From CF-39 sp036518215 (lineage in GTDB: Bacteria; Chloroflexota; Limnocylindria; P2-11E), in the NCBI GenBank assembly GCA_036518215.1, contig DATDNP010000198.1, forward strand, positions 1-12,446: 12,446 nt of DNA, in the 5' to 3' direction. Positions 1 to 6,451 of this stretch are shown in pieces. The first letter of the stretch is position 1, and every line of letters starts with the position of its first letter. A model generated the notes under the pieces. The model was not told the origin of the DNA. It worked only from the letters and a program-made list of their open reading frames with translations, and searched no databases. The position numbers and the translations under genes were made by a program.

Positions 1-13
1 CGTTGGACTCCTT

Positions 14-2074
14 GTGAGGAAGGCCGCGGTCGCGCTTGCCGTTCTGCTGATCCTGTCAGCGCTCCCACCGGCGGGCGGGACCGCGGCCACTCCCACGTTC
101 GTGAACGACGGGACGTCGCTTCCCGACGGGCAATTCCGCGCATATTGGGTCGACGCGTTCGGACCGGGCCTCTACACCTCGTCGCAGATCGACGGCGTCA
201 TCGCCGCAGCGAAGGCGCTCCACATGAACGCGATCGTCGCGCAGGTCGTGCGTCGCGGCGACTGCTTCTGCAACCGCGCGCTCGCTCCGCGTACCGAGCA
301 AGCGGGCGTCGACCCTGCGCCATTCGATCCGCTCCAGACGCTCATCGACAAGGCGCACGCGAACGGCCTGCAGGTACATGCGTGGGTCATCGCGACGGCG
401 ATGTGGAACGGCACGACGCCGCCGGCGAATCCGCAGCACATCTTCAACGTGCACGGCCCGTCCACGAGCGGCGCCGCGAACTGGGTGCAGACCCGTCAGG
501 ACGGCGTCCAGTTCTACAACAACGACTGGATGATGGATCCGGGCGACCCCGACGTCGCGCAATGGATCGTCGACGACGCCCTCTCCATCGTGCGCAACTA
601 CAACGTCGACGGGCTGAACCTCGATCGGATCCGCTACCCCGACGGCAACTTCGGCACCAACAACCCCTCGTGGGGGTACAACCCGAACGCCATCGGGAAC
701 TTCCAGGCCGCGACCGGCCGGCATGACATCCCGGCGACGACCGATCCGCAGTTCACGCAGTGGCGCCGGGATCAGATCACCTCGATCGTGCGCCGCATCT
801 ACGTCGAGTCGTATGCCATCAAGCCATCGGTACGCATCTCGGCCGACACGATCACCTACGGCTACGGCCCGCAGCACGGGTCGGGCTGGGAGGGCTCGCG
901 TCCGTACGCCGAGCAGCTGCAGGACTGGGTCGGCTGGCTGCGCGAGGGCATCCTCGACCTCAACATCCCGATGAACTACAAGCGCGAGGCCGACGCGAAC
1001 CAGGCCGTCATGTTCCAGGAGTGGAGCGACTTCGCCAAGGACGATCAATTCAACAGGCAGAGCTCCGTCGGGACCGCCCTCTATCTCAACGACATCGGCT
1101 CGAGCGTCCAGCAGGCGCAGATCGCGATCGCGCGGAGCACCGCCGGGAACGCGAGCGCCGGATGGGTCGGCTATTCGTATCGCACGCCCGATGACCTGAC
1201 GAACGCCGGCACGCGCAGCGGAGCCGACTCCCGCGCAGCGCTCACCGCGGCGTTGCAGCCGCTCTTCCCGAGCGACGTACCCGTGCCGCAGATGATCTGG
1301 AAGACAGCGCCGACGAAGGGCGAGATCCACGGGACGACGGCCCCGAACACCCAGGTCTCGCTCATCGACACCGCGACCGGCGTCATCCCGAGCGTGCGCA
1401 CGAGCGACGGGAAGGGATGGTTCGGCTTCGTGGACGTCGCGCCGAGCACGTATCGCCTCGACGCGGGTGGGCAGACCATGGGATACGCGCGCGTCGTCGC
1501 GGGCACCGTCGCGTCCCTCACCGCGACGATGCCGAGCGTGACGCCGTCGCCGTCCCCGTCTCCCACCCCGGCGCCGACGGCCACCCCGTCGAGTCCACCC
1601 ACGACGTGCGCGCCGAGCCTCGGGCCGAGCATTCCGCCGCCGGCGAACGTCGAGTCGGGCATCCCCGGTTTCCACGCGGCGTGGTACGGACAGAGCGGCT
1701 ACCCGACGCTCTGCCCGGGTCAGGTCTCGACGGCGACCGTCGCCTTCTACAACTCGGGCTCCGCTGGGTGGCTCGCGAACGCGATGGGCCAGGTCGCGTA
1801 TCTCGGCACGTGGTCGCCCGAGCCGGGACAGGACAAGCCGTCACCGCTCGGCGGCGACGGGACGCTCGGCACGCCGAACACGTCGTGGCCGCGCTACAAC
1901 CGCATCGCGATGCAGCCGTCGCAGTGGGTCGGGCCGACGCAGGTGAGCTGGTTCCAGTTCACGATCCAAGCGCCCACCGTGCGGGGCACGTATCGCCTCT
2001 ACATCCGCCCGCTCATCGAGGGCGCCGCGTGGCTCGAGGACTTCGGCGTGTACTGGGTCGTCACCGTCAAATAG
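14..2074 (+). CDS. Secreted GHL10-family glycoside-hydrolase-like protein with C-terminal Ig-like domain
   Basis: This 686-residue exported protein probably acts outside the cell on polysaccharide or peptidoglycan-type glycans; the substrate is unknown. Residues 1-25 form a signal peptide (RK, hydrophobic run, then a GGTAA region). Residues about 40-410 resemble the GHL10 (DUF187/YngK) TIM-barrel family: FRAYWVDAFG at 41-50, NGLQVHAWV at 117-125, and the family-typical DGLNLDRIRYP at 199-209, whose Asp/Arg lie in the expected active-site strand. Residues 425-506 look like a small beta-sandwich (GEIHGTTAPNTQVSL, then a TSDGKGWFGF turn). Residues 507-545 are a Pro/Ser/Thr linker. Residues 550-686 resemble an NBR1-type Ig-like domain (NSGSAGWL, MQPSQWVGP, RGTYRLYIRPL, WLEDFGVYW). 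The GTG start at 14 fits the signal peptide; no clear Shine-Dalgarno is visible, and upstream DNA is cut off by the window. Family call is good; the biochemical role is open. Confidence 0.85.
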   Translation: MRKAAVALAVLLILSALPPAGGTAATPTFVNDGTSLPDGQFRAYWVDAFGPGLYTSSQIDGVIAAAKALHMNAIVAQVVRRGDCFCNRALAPRTEQAGVDPAPFDPLQTLIDKAHANGLQVHAWVIATAMWNGTTPPANPQHIFNVHGPSTSGAANWVQTRQDGVQFYNNDWMMDPGDPDVAQWIVDDALSIVRNYNVDGLNLDRIRYPDGNFGTNNPSWGYNPNAIGNFQAATGRHDIPATTDPQFTQWRRDQITSIVRRIYVESYAIKPSVRISADTITYGYGPQHGSGWEGSRPYAEQLQDWVGWLREGILDLNIPMNYKREADANQAVMFQEWSDFAKDDQFNRQSSVGTALYLNDIGSSVQQAQIAIARSTAGNASAGWVGYSYRTPDDLTNAGTRSGADSRAALTAALQPLFPSDVPVPQMIWKTAPTKGEIHGTTAPNTQVSLIDTATGVIPSVRTSDGKGWFGFVDVAPSTYRLDAGGQTMGYARVVAGTVASLTATMPSVTPSPSPSPTPAPTATPSSPPTTCAPSLGPSIPPPANVESGIPGFHAAWYGQSGYPTLCPGQVSTATVAFYNSGSAGWLANAMGQVAYLGTWSPEPGQDKPSPLGGDGTLGTPNTSWPRYNRIAMQPSQWVGPTQVSWFQFTIQAPTVRGTYRLYIRPLIEGAAWLEDFGVYWVVTVK

Positions 2075-2115
2075 CGCACAGACACATCGCGCGTTCTCCT
2101 CTAGCGTCGTCGTAG

Positions 2116-3057
2116 ATGGTCTGGATCGCGCTCGGCATCGTCTACGTCGTCTGGGGCTCCACGTATCTCGGTATCGCCATCGTCGTGCAGACGCTCCCGC
2201 CGTTCCTCGCCGCGGGCATCCGTTTCACGATCGCGGGCGCGCTCATCGCAGGATGGCTCGCGCTTCGCGACCGCGGCGCGCTCCGCGTCGACCGCCGTCA
2301 GCTCGCCGGGAGCGCGATCGTGGGCGTGCTGCTCCTCGCGGGCGGGAACGGTCTGCTCTCGATGGCCGAGCGGAGCGTTCCCTCGGGCCTTGCGGCGCTC
2401 ATCATCGCGTCGGTCCAGCTCTGGATCGTGCTCTTTCGCATCGGTGCGGGCGATCGCGTGCACGGTGATGTCGTCGCCGGCGTCCTCGTCGGCCTCGCCG
2501 GCGTCGCGGTGCTCGTCGTGCCCGGCGGTGTGAGCGGCGAGATCGCGCCGCTCGGGCTCTGTGCGGTCATCGGATCGGCGCTCGCGTGGTCGACCGGCAC
2601 GTTCCTCTCGCCGCGGCTCCGCATGCCGCGCAATGCGTTCGCGTCGACCGGCTATCAGATGCTCGCTGCGGGCGTGTTCCTGCTCGTCGTGGCGGTCCCG
2701 CTCGGCGACTACGCGCGCCTCGACGCGTCGGCCGTCGCGCCGGCGTCGATCGGCGCGCTCGCCTACCTCATCGCGTTCGGTTCGATCCTCGCGTTCTCCG
2801 CGTACACATGGCTGCTCCAGCACGCGCCGGTGTCGCTCGTCGCGACGTACGCGTACGTGAATCCGGTGATCGCGGTGCTGCTTGGAACGCTCGTCCTGCG
2901 CGAGCCGGTCACGCCAACGATGATCGGCGGCGCCGTGCTCATCCTCGCGGCGGTCGCCTTCATCGTGAGCCGCTCCGCGGCTAAGCGCGCGTCGGCTGCT
3001 CCTGCGAGAGCGAGGATCGCACCGTCAGCTTCACGTTCCCCTTCAGCGCGCGACTGA
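2116..3057 (+). CDS. EamA/DMT-family transporter
   Basis: A 313-residue integral membrane protein of the drug/metabolite transporter superfamily, probably an inner-membrane exporter of amino acids or related metabolites; the substrate cannot be read from sequence. It has two EamA repeats (about residues 3-135 and 145-285) and about ten hydrophobic helices. The N-terminal motif VVWGSTYLGI (11-20) is typical, as are the helix-4 region LSMAERSVPSGLAALI and the second-repeat SLVATYAYVNPVIAVLLG. After the last helix (VAFIVSR) comes a basic Ala/Ser/Arg-rich tail of about 28 residues. That tail is encoded opposite the end of the osmC gene, with which this gene converges and overlaps by 77 bases. The start is ATG at 2116 with no Shine-Dalgarno; TAGCGT at 2102-2107 could be a -10 box for a nearly leaderless message. 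Confidence 0.88.
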   Translation: MVWIALGIVYVVWGSTYLGIAIVVQTLPPFLAAGIRFTIAGALIAGWLALRDRGALRVDRRQLAGSAIVGVLLLAGGNGLLSMAERSVPSGLAALIIASVQLWIVLFRIGAGDRVHGDVVAGVLVGLAGVAVLVVPGGVSGEIAPLGLCAVIGSALAWSTGTFLSPRLRMPRNAFASTGYQMLAAGVFLLVVAVPLGDYARLDASAVAPASIGALAYLIAFGSILAFSAYTWLLQHAPVSLVATYAYVNPVIAVLLGTLVLREPVTPTMIGGAVLILAAVAFIVSRSAAKRASAAPARARIAPSASRSPSARD

Positions 3058-3442
3058 TCGGGCAGTTCTCCTTCGCGTCCTCGGCCGCCTTCCGGAACGA
3101 CTCGGCGTCCATGCCGGGCACCGTGCCCTCGACTTCGACGTCGCTCGTCGTCACGCTCCAGCCCGATCCGACCTTGTCGAAGGTCACGGTCACCGTGCAC
3201 GAAAGACGCTGCGCCGGCGTTCCGGCTTTCGCGAGCCCGTTCGAGAGCGCCATGCAGAAGCAGCTCGCGTGCGCTGCCGCGAGCAGCTCTTCGGGGCTCG
3301 TCTTCCCGCCGGGCTGCTCCGTGCGCGCGGCCCAGGAGACCGGCAGGCCCGAGAACTTTCCGCTCGACGCCGCCGACACCTCGCCGCTCCCGGTCATGAG
3401 ATCGCCACTCCATGTCGCCTTCGCCTGACGTGTCGCTGCCAT
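2981..3442 (-). CDS. osmC: OsmC-family organic hydroperoxide-reducing protein
   Basis: A 153-residue cytoplasmic thiol peroxidase of the OsmC/Ohr superfamily, which reduces organic hydroperoxides through a redox cysteine pair. The sequence fits OsmC rather than Ohr: GKTSPEELLAAAHASCFCMALS at about 46-67 carries the peroxidatic Cys61, plus an extra Cys63, and ENCPISRAL at 125-133 carries the resolving Cys127. Length is normal for the family. The reading frame stays open upstream to 3703, but ATG at 3442 is chosen because it has a good GGAGG ribosome-binding site about 8-9 bases upstream and the protein then begins where OsmC proteins normally begin (MAATRQAKATWSGDL). The gene converges on the EamA gene. 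It lies downstream of the DUF378 and SRPBCC genes on the same strand after an 86-base gap, so read-through is possible but it probably also has its own promoter. Confidence 0.93.
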   Translation of the reverse strand: MAATRQAKATWSGDLMTGSGEVSAASSGKFSGLPVSWAARTEQPGGKTSPEELLAAAHASCFCMALSNGLAKAGTPAQRLSCTVTVTFDKVGSGWSVTTSDVEVEGTVPGMDAESFRKAAEDAKENCPISRALKGNVKLTVRSSLSQEQPTRA

Positions 3443-3528
3443 CGCTGCACACCTCCGATTCGTCCGCCGCTGATGCTGCACGGCGCGCGCCGACGTCCAT
3501 TTTGCCCGGCCGTTCGCCTCGCGGGTGA

Positions 3529-3891
3529 CTAGGCGCGCTCGAGGAGCGCGGCGGTCCGGCGAAGCTTGAGCGAGAGGAACGCGGCGACGACACGCTCGGC
3601 GAGGGCGCTGAGCGGAGCGAACGGCGGCACGAGACGGAAGCTGACGACGTCGCTCACGAGCGTGAACTCGCCGACGGGGATGAAGCGGTGGCTGTGCCGC
3701 CACTCGGAGAACGGACCGAAGCGCTGCGTGTCGACGAAACAGCGCGGCGCGTCGAAGACGGGGATCTGCATGTTCCGCACGAAGAGGTGCGCGAACGGGA
3801 CGACGCGTGAGAGGTTCGCGACGTCCGCGTGGAAGGCGAAGACCTCCGCACGCGGACGCCGCATGAGCGCCGTGGCGCTCGCGACCCGCAC
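3529..3891 (-). CDS. SRPBCC-family (ligand-binding, cyclase/dehydrase-like) protein, short form
   Basis: A 120-residue soluble protein resembling the START/SRPBCC helix-grip fold, which binds hydrophobic ligands. Recognisable parts are the N-terminal strand-helix RPRAEVFAFHADVANLSRVVPF (12-33), the strand block RCFVDTQRFGPFSEWRHSHRF (50-70) and the FTLVSDVVSFRLVPPFAPL turn followed by the C-terminal helix. Family members are usually about 145-150 residues. Here some 25 residues seem to be missing between the first helix and the RFVD strand, without a frame break. The GTG at 3891 is preferred because it keeps the first beta strand and sits two bases after the stop of the upstream DUF378 gene, suggesting translational coupling; ATG at 3864 would cut into the fold. 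No Shine-Dalgarno is visible. SRPBCC genes often lie near light- and B12-dependent CarH/LitR regulators, which fits this locus. Confidence 0.7.
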   Translation of the reverse strand: MRVASATALMRRPRAEVFAFHADVANLSRVVPFAHLFVRNMQIPVFDAPRCFVDTQRFGPFSEWRHSHRFIPVGEFTLVSDVVSFRLVPPFAPLSALAERVVAAFLSLKLRRTAALLERA

Positions 3892-3893
3892 GG

Positions 3894-4115
3894 CTACGCC
3901 GTGGTGAGACCGCGAGTCTGTGTCAACGCGCGGACGCCGACCCACAGGGCGGCGACGCCGACGAGCGCGTAGACGATCGCCGACGCGAGGTTCACGTCGC
4001 CGAAGGATTGCCCGGTGACGAAGGCGACCAGATCGAACTTCGCGATGGCCACGAGGCCCCAGTTGATCCCTCCGACGACGACCAGGAGGGTCGCGAGATA
4101 GTCGAGGATGCGCAC
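3894..4115 (-). CDS. DUF378 small membrane protein (YuzA-like)
   Basis: A 73-residue protein with two transmembrane helices, matching the DUF378 family pattern: LDYLATLLVVVGGINWGLVAIAKFDLVAFV followed by IVYALVGVAALWVGVRAL. GGINWGLV (14-21 counting from the GTG) is the family signature. Its function is unknown; it should sit in the cytoplasmic membrane. The frame extends to 4163, but GTG at 4115 is chosen because AAAGGGG lies about six bases upstream and homologues start at this point. It is the first gene of a leftward pair with the SRPBCC gene and is divergent from carH. Its promoter has a perfect TTGACA -35 box that overlaps the carH -35 box, so it is a good candidate for control by the CarH protein. 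Confidence 0.85.
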   Translation of the reverse strand: MRILDYLATLLVVVGGINWGLVAIAKFDLVAFVTGQSFGDVNLASAIVYALVGVAALWVGVRALTQTRGLTTA

Positions 4116-4165
4116 GTGGTTCCCCTTTCGCCGGCCGTTCCCGGCCGTCCAATGTCTGTGCAAGG

Positions 4166-4195
4166 AACGTATCGGACCTTGTACAGACTTGTCAA
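4166..4195 (-). promoter_or_regulatory. Leftward promoter of the DUF378-SRPBCC genes
   Basis: Read on the minus strand, a perfect TTGACA (-35, 4195-4190) is followed after 18 bases by TACGTT (-10, 4171-4166). The -10 box keeps only the TAnnnT positions. A 5' leader of about 45 bases would follow, containing a small GGCCG/CGGCC hairpin before the AAAGGGG ribosome-binding site. The -35 box overlaps that of carH on the other strand, so one bound repressor could block both. Confidence 0.6.
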
Positions 4196-4221
4196 GAGTA
4201 TGTCCTGAGTCTGTATAATGA
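4179..4221. repeat. Probable CarH operator: four TGT-centred direct repeats at 10-11 bp spacing
   Basis: Four head-to-tail units start at 4179 (TTGTACAGAC), 4189 (TTGTCAAGAGT), 4200 (ATGTCCTGAGT) and 4211 (CTGTATAATGA). Their TGT cores lie at 4180, 4190, 4201 and 4212, so spacing is 10, 11 and 11 bases. They cover both -35 boxes, the carH spacer and the start of its -10 box. A perfect 8-bp inverted repeat, TACAGACT (4182-4189) and AGTCTGTA (4208-4215), is superimposed. A further similar unit, CTGTGCAAGGA, lies at 4156-4166. The CarH tetramer of Thermus is known to bind 11-bp direct repeats over its own -35 region, so these repeats are read as the operator. Confidence 0.65.
4189..4219 (+). promoter_or_regulatory. 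Rightward carH-tspO promoter with 19-bp MerR-type spacer
   Basis: TTGTCA (4189-4194) and a perfect TATAAT (4214-4219) are separated by exactly 19 bases, the long spacer typical of MerR-family promoters. Only six bases separate the -10 box from the GTG at 4226. Transcription should therefore start at or next to the start codon and give a leaderless message, which agrees with the absence of a Shine-Dalgarno sequence. Confidence 0.75.
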
Positions 4222-4225
4222 CGAC

Positions 4226-5065
4226 GTGATCCGGATCGGCGAGGTCGCGAAGCGCGCGGGCGTGAGCAGCGAGGTGCTCCGCGCGTGGGAGCGCCGCTAC
4301 GACGTCCTCCATCCCGAGCGCACCGAGGGCGGCTTCCGTCTGTACGGCGACGCCGACGTCGCGCGCATCCGCAGGATGCGGGCGCTCATCGACGAGGGGA
4401 TGAGCGCGGCCGAGGCCGCGCGTGTCGTTCGCGGGGCACCGGCGGCCGCGGCCGAGCGACCCCTACCGCTCGAGCTCGCCGAGACGCTGGAGCGCGCGCT
4501 GCTCGGGCTCGACGCGACGACCGCGCACGACGCGATCGACGCGCTCCTTGGCGCCGTGTCGGTCGAGACGTTCCTCCGCGACGCGGCGCTCCCGATCCTC
4601 CACCGGATCGGCGACCGCTGGGCCGCGGGCGAGATCACCGTCGCGCACGAGCACTTCGTGACGAGTCTCGTGCGCGGTCGCCTCATCGGCCTCGCGCGCG
4701 GATGGGATCGCGGCTCCGGACGCCATGCGCTCCTCGCCTGCGCCCCGGGCGAGCTCCATGACATGGGACTCATCGCCTTCGGCCTCGCGCTCGCGCGCGG
4801 CGGATGGCGGATCCTCTACCTCGGCCAGAACACGCCGCTCGACGCGCTCGCGTCCGTCGCGCACAACGAGCGCATCGACCTCGTCGTCGTCTCGAGCGTC
4901 GACCCGGCGCGCTTCACTGCAGCGGCCGCGGAGCTTCGCACGGTCGGCCGGCATCTCGGGCTCGCGCTCGGCGGGGCCGGCGCCACCGCCGAGCTCGCGA
5001 AGAAGGTCCACGCGCGGCTGCTACCCGACGACCCGATCGCCGCCGCGCGTGAGCTCGCCGGCTAA
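4226..5065 (+). CDS. carH: CarH/LitR-type adenosylcobalamin-dependent photoreceptor and MerR-family repressor
   Basis: A 279-residue transcriptional regulator. In known CarH proteins, adenosylcobalamin drives tetramer formation and DNA binding in the dark; light breaks the Co-C bond, the tetramer falls apart and target genes are expressed. Residues 1-70 are a MerR winged helix (IRIGEVAKRAGVSSEVLRAWERRY). Residues about 80-155 are the four-helix cap of B12-binding proteins, and 165-279 the Rossmann-like cobalamin domain. Key CarH residues are intact: the W-x9-E-H motif (Trp132, Glu142, His143), the E-x-H-x-x-G lower-ligand motif (Glu176, His178, Gly181), and GWRILYLGQNTPLD, VVVSSVDP and LGGAG loops. 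These positions are one off from those of Thermus CarH. The GTG at 4226 follows a -10 box by six bases, so the message is probably leaderless. tspO follows after 17 bases, an evident operon, and the protein probably represses its own promoter. Confidence 0.9.
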   Translation: MIRIGEVAKRAGVSSEVLRAWERRYDVLHPERTEGGFRLYGDADVARIRRMRALIDEGMSAAEAARVVRGAPAAAAERPLPLELAETLERALLGLDATTAHDAIDALLGAVSVETFLRDAALPILHRIGDRWAAGEITVAHEHFVTSLVRGRLIGLARGWDRGSGRHALLACAPGELHDMGLIAFGLALARGGWRILYLGQNTPLDALASVAHNERIDLVVVSSVDPARFTAAAAELRTVGRHLGLALGGAGATAELAKKVHARLLPDDPIAAARELAG

Positions 5066-5082
5066 CACAGGGGAGGTCCTCG

Positions 5083-5571
5083 ATGAACGACATCGTCGCG
5101 CTCGTCATCGCGTTCGTCGTCTGCTTCGGCGCCGCCGGCATCGGCGGCTTCGCGACGTCGCGCTCGCTGCGCGACTGGTACGCGCGGCTCCCGAAGCCGT
5201 CGTGGAATCCGCCGAACTGGGTCTTCGGTCCGGTGTGGACCGTCCTCTACGCGCTCATGGCGATCGCCGCGTGGCTCGTCTGGCGCGTGCGCGACGAGCA
5301 CGACGTGCAGATCGCGCTCGTGTGGTTCGCGGCACAGCTCGTCCTGAACGTCGCGTGGTCCGTCGCGTTCTTCGGGCTGCGCTCGCCCGAGAGCGGCCTC
5401 ATCGTGATCGTCCTGTTGTGGTGGGCGATCGCCGGCACGATCGTCTCGTTCGCGCCGCTCTCGCTCGTCGCGGCCCTGCTCCTCGCCCCCTACCTCGCGT
5501 GGGTCACGTTCGCGTCAGCGCTGAACGGTGCCGTCGTGGGGAACGTCGCGGGATCGCGCGGCCGCTTCTAA
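5083..5571 (+). CDS. tspO: TspO/MBR-family tryptophan-rich sensory protein
   Basis: A 162-residue, five-helix membrane protein that is Trp-rich and matches TspO along its length: LPKPSWNPPNWVFGPVWTVLYALM (36-59), the AQLVLNVAWSVAFFGLRSPESGL helix (84-105) and LLLAPYLAWVTFASALNGAVVGN (132-154). TspO proteins bind porphyrins and related tetrapyrroles and, in photosynthetic bacteria, take part in oxygen- and light-dependent control; some degrade protoporphyrin IX in light. A GGGGAGG ribosome-binding site lies a few bases before the ATG, and only 17 bases separate it from carH, so the two are cotranscribed. Placing a tetrapyrrole-binding membrane protein under a B12 photoreceptor suggests protection from, or response to, photoactive porphyrins. 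Its stop overlaps that of the converging small gene by three bases. Confidence 0.95.
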   Translation: MNDIVALVIAFVVCFGAAGIGGFATSRSLRDWYARLPKPSWNPPNWVFGPVWTVLYALMAIAAWLVWRVRDEHDVQIALVWFAAQLVLNVAWSVAFFGLRSPESGLIVIVLLWWAIAGTIVSFAPLSLVAALLLAPYLAWVTFASALNGAVVGNVAGSRGRF

Positions 5572-5780
5572 CGCGTCAGTCCGGCGAGCGGCGTGGCCTT
5601 CAGAACCTTCTCGAACTGCTTCTCGTAGTCCGGGATGAACTTCTTCAGGTTCGTCTCGAACTCGGGCATCTTCTCCTTGAATTGCTCGAGCAGGACGAAC
5701 ACGGCCTTCCGCGCTTGCTCGATCGTGATCTCGCTCTTGTCGGCGACGATCTTCGTGATCTTCTCGAGGTCGATGTCCAT
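5568..5780 (-). CDS. Small helical protein of unknown function
   Basis: A 70-residue charged protein that I do not recognise with confidence. It starts MDIDLEKITKIVADKSEITIEQARKA and continues as amphipathic helix (VFVLLEQFKEKMPEFETNLKKFIPDYEKQFEKVLK) with no membrane segment or cysteine, so it is probably cytoplasmic. An ATG five codons earlier (5795) overlaps an AAGGAG ribosome-binding site. The ATG at 5780 lies six bases after that site and is the likely start. Coding character is supported by Lys/Glu/Phe content unlike the Arg/Ala-rich antisense frames, and by the ribosome-binding site. It stands alone, converging tail to tail with tspO. Confidence 0.65.
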   Translation of the reverse strand: MDIDLEKITKIVADKSEITIEQARKAVFVLLEQFKEKMPEFETNLKKFIPDYEKQFEKVLKATPLAGLTR

Positions 5781-5822
5781 CGGTATCTCCTTCATCGCGT
5801 CGTTGTCGGCGGAATGCCGCGC

Positions 5823-5846
5823 GATCCCGGGAGTCGTCCCAGGATC
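5823..5846 (-). other. Strong hairpin between two leftward genes
   Basis: GATCCCGGGA (5823-5832) and TCCCAGGATC (5837-5846) form a 10-pair stem around a four-base loop; in minus-strand RNA the one irregular pair is a G-U wobble. It lies between the stop of the membrane-protein gene (5891) and the small gene starting at 5780. No T-run follows on the minus strand, so it may be an end-protecting or weak terminator structure rather than a classical intrinsic terminator. Confidence 0.4.
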
Positions 5847-5890
5847 GAGCGTGGATCTTCGCGCGTGGCCGCGCGAGACGGAGACGAAGG

Positions 5891-6451
5891 TCAGCGCTGT
5901 GGGCGCGTGCCTGTCGGACGCGTCGGGCTGCGCATCGACGCCATGAGACCAGCGATCGCCGCGCCGAGGGCGCCGAAGGCCGCATAGCTCGCGAGCGCGA
6001 CATCAAGACCACGCGAGGACACCGCGTGCGGTGCGTCGCCCACCGCGGTCTTCGCGCCGAGGATCGCGAGATTCGCGACGATGCCGGCGAGCGGAAGCCA
6101 CATGACGTGCGGTGACCGCCGCAGCGCGAGGGCGAGATCCAGCGCGATCCCTGCCACGGCCACCTCCGCTCCTTCGAGCGGATCGACCGCGAGCGCGAAC
6201 GCGATCGCGCCCGCGCCTGCCGTCATCCCGCCGAGGGGATTCGCGGACACGAGACGGGCGAACGCGAGCGCGGTGATCCAGAAGAGCGCGTTGTGACCGG
6301 GGAGCTGCACGGGCAGCTTCACGAGCGCGTTGAGCGCGAAGCCCACGGCGCCGAGCACGAACGGGAGGAGCCACGCGCGGACGACGTCGCGCGCGTCAGC
6401 GCGAGCGGACGTGTTCGCGCGCGCGAGCGCGCCAGTGGATCGCTCCGTCAC
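5891..6451 (-). CDS. Integral membrane protein, possibly ECF S-component-like
   Basis: A 186-residue membrane protein with about five hydrophobic helices: WLLPFVLGAVGFALNALV, ALFWITALAFARLVSANPLGGMTAGAGAIAFAL, VAVAGIALDLALAL, VMWLPLAGIVANLAILGA and a final ALASYAAFGALGAAIAGLM. The N-terminal 20 residues and the C-terminus (RSPTRPTGTRPQR) are polar. The KLPVQLPGHNALFW loop and the small-residue-rich helices recall substrate-binding S components of energy-coupling-factor vitamin transporters, but no residue proves this and no ATPase or T component is in the window. GTG at 6451 is chosen because GGAGGAGG lies a few bases upstream. The gene begins 56 bases inside the end of the TiaS-like gene, so the two form a tightly coupled operon and may serve one pathway. 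Confidence 0.7.
   Translation of the reverse strand: MTERSTGALARANTSARADARDVVRAWLLPFVLGAVGFALNALVKLPVQLPGHNALFWITALAFARLVSANPLGGMTAGAGAIAFALAVDPLEGAEVAVAGIALDLALALRRSPHVMWLPLAGIVANLAILGAKTAVGDAPHAVSSRGLDVALASYAAFGALGAAIAGLMASMRSPTRPTGTRPQR

Noticed and set aside
56..1675. A 539-codon minus-strand open frame opposite the GHL10 gene
   Set aside because: Its composition is Arg/Asp/Val-rich with no domain or ribosome-binding site, and it mirrors the codon bias of the clear plus-strand gene.
4129..4150. CGGCCG palindromes before the DUF378 gene as an operator
   Set aside because: They can form a small hairpin in the leftward 5' leader, but short GC palindromes are common at this base composition and they do not overlap promoter boxes.
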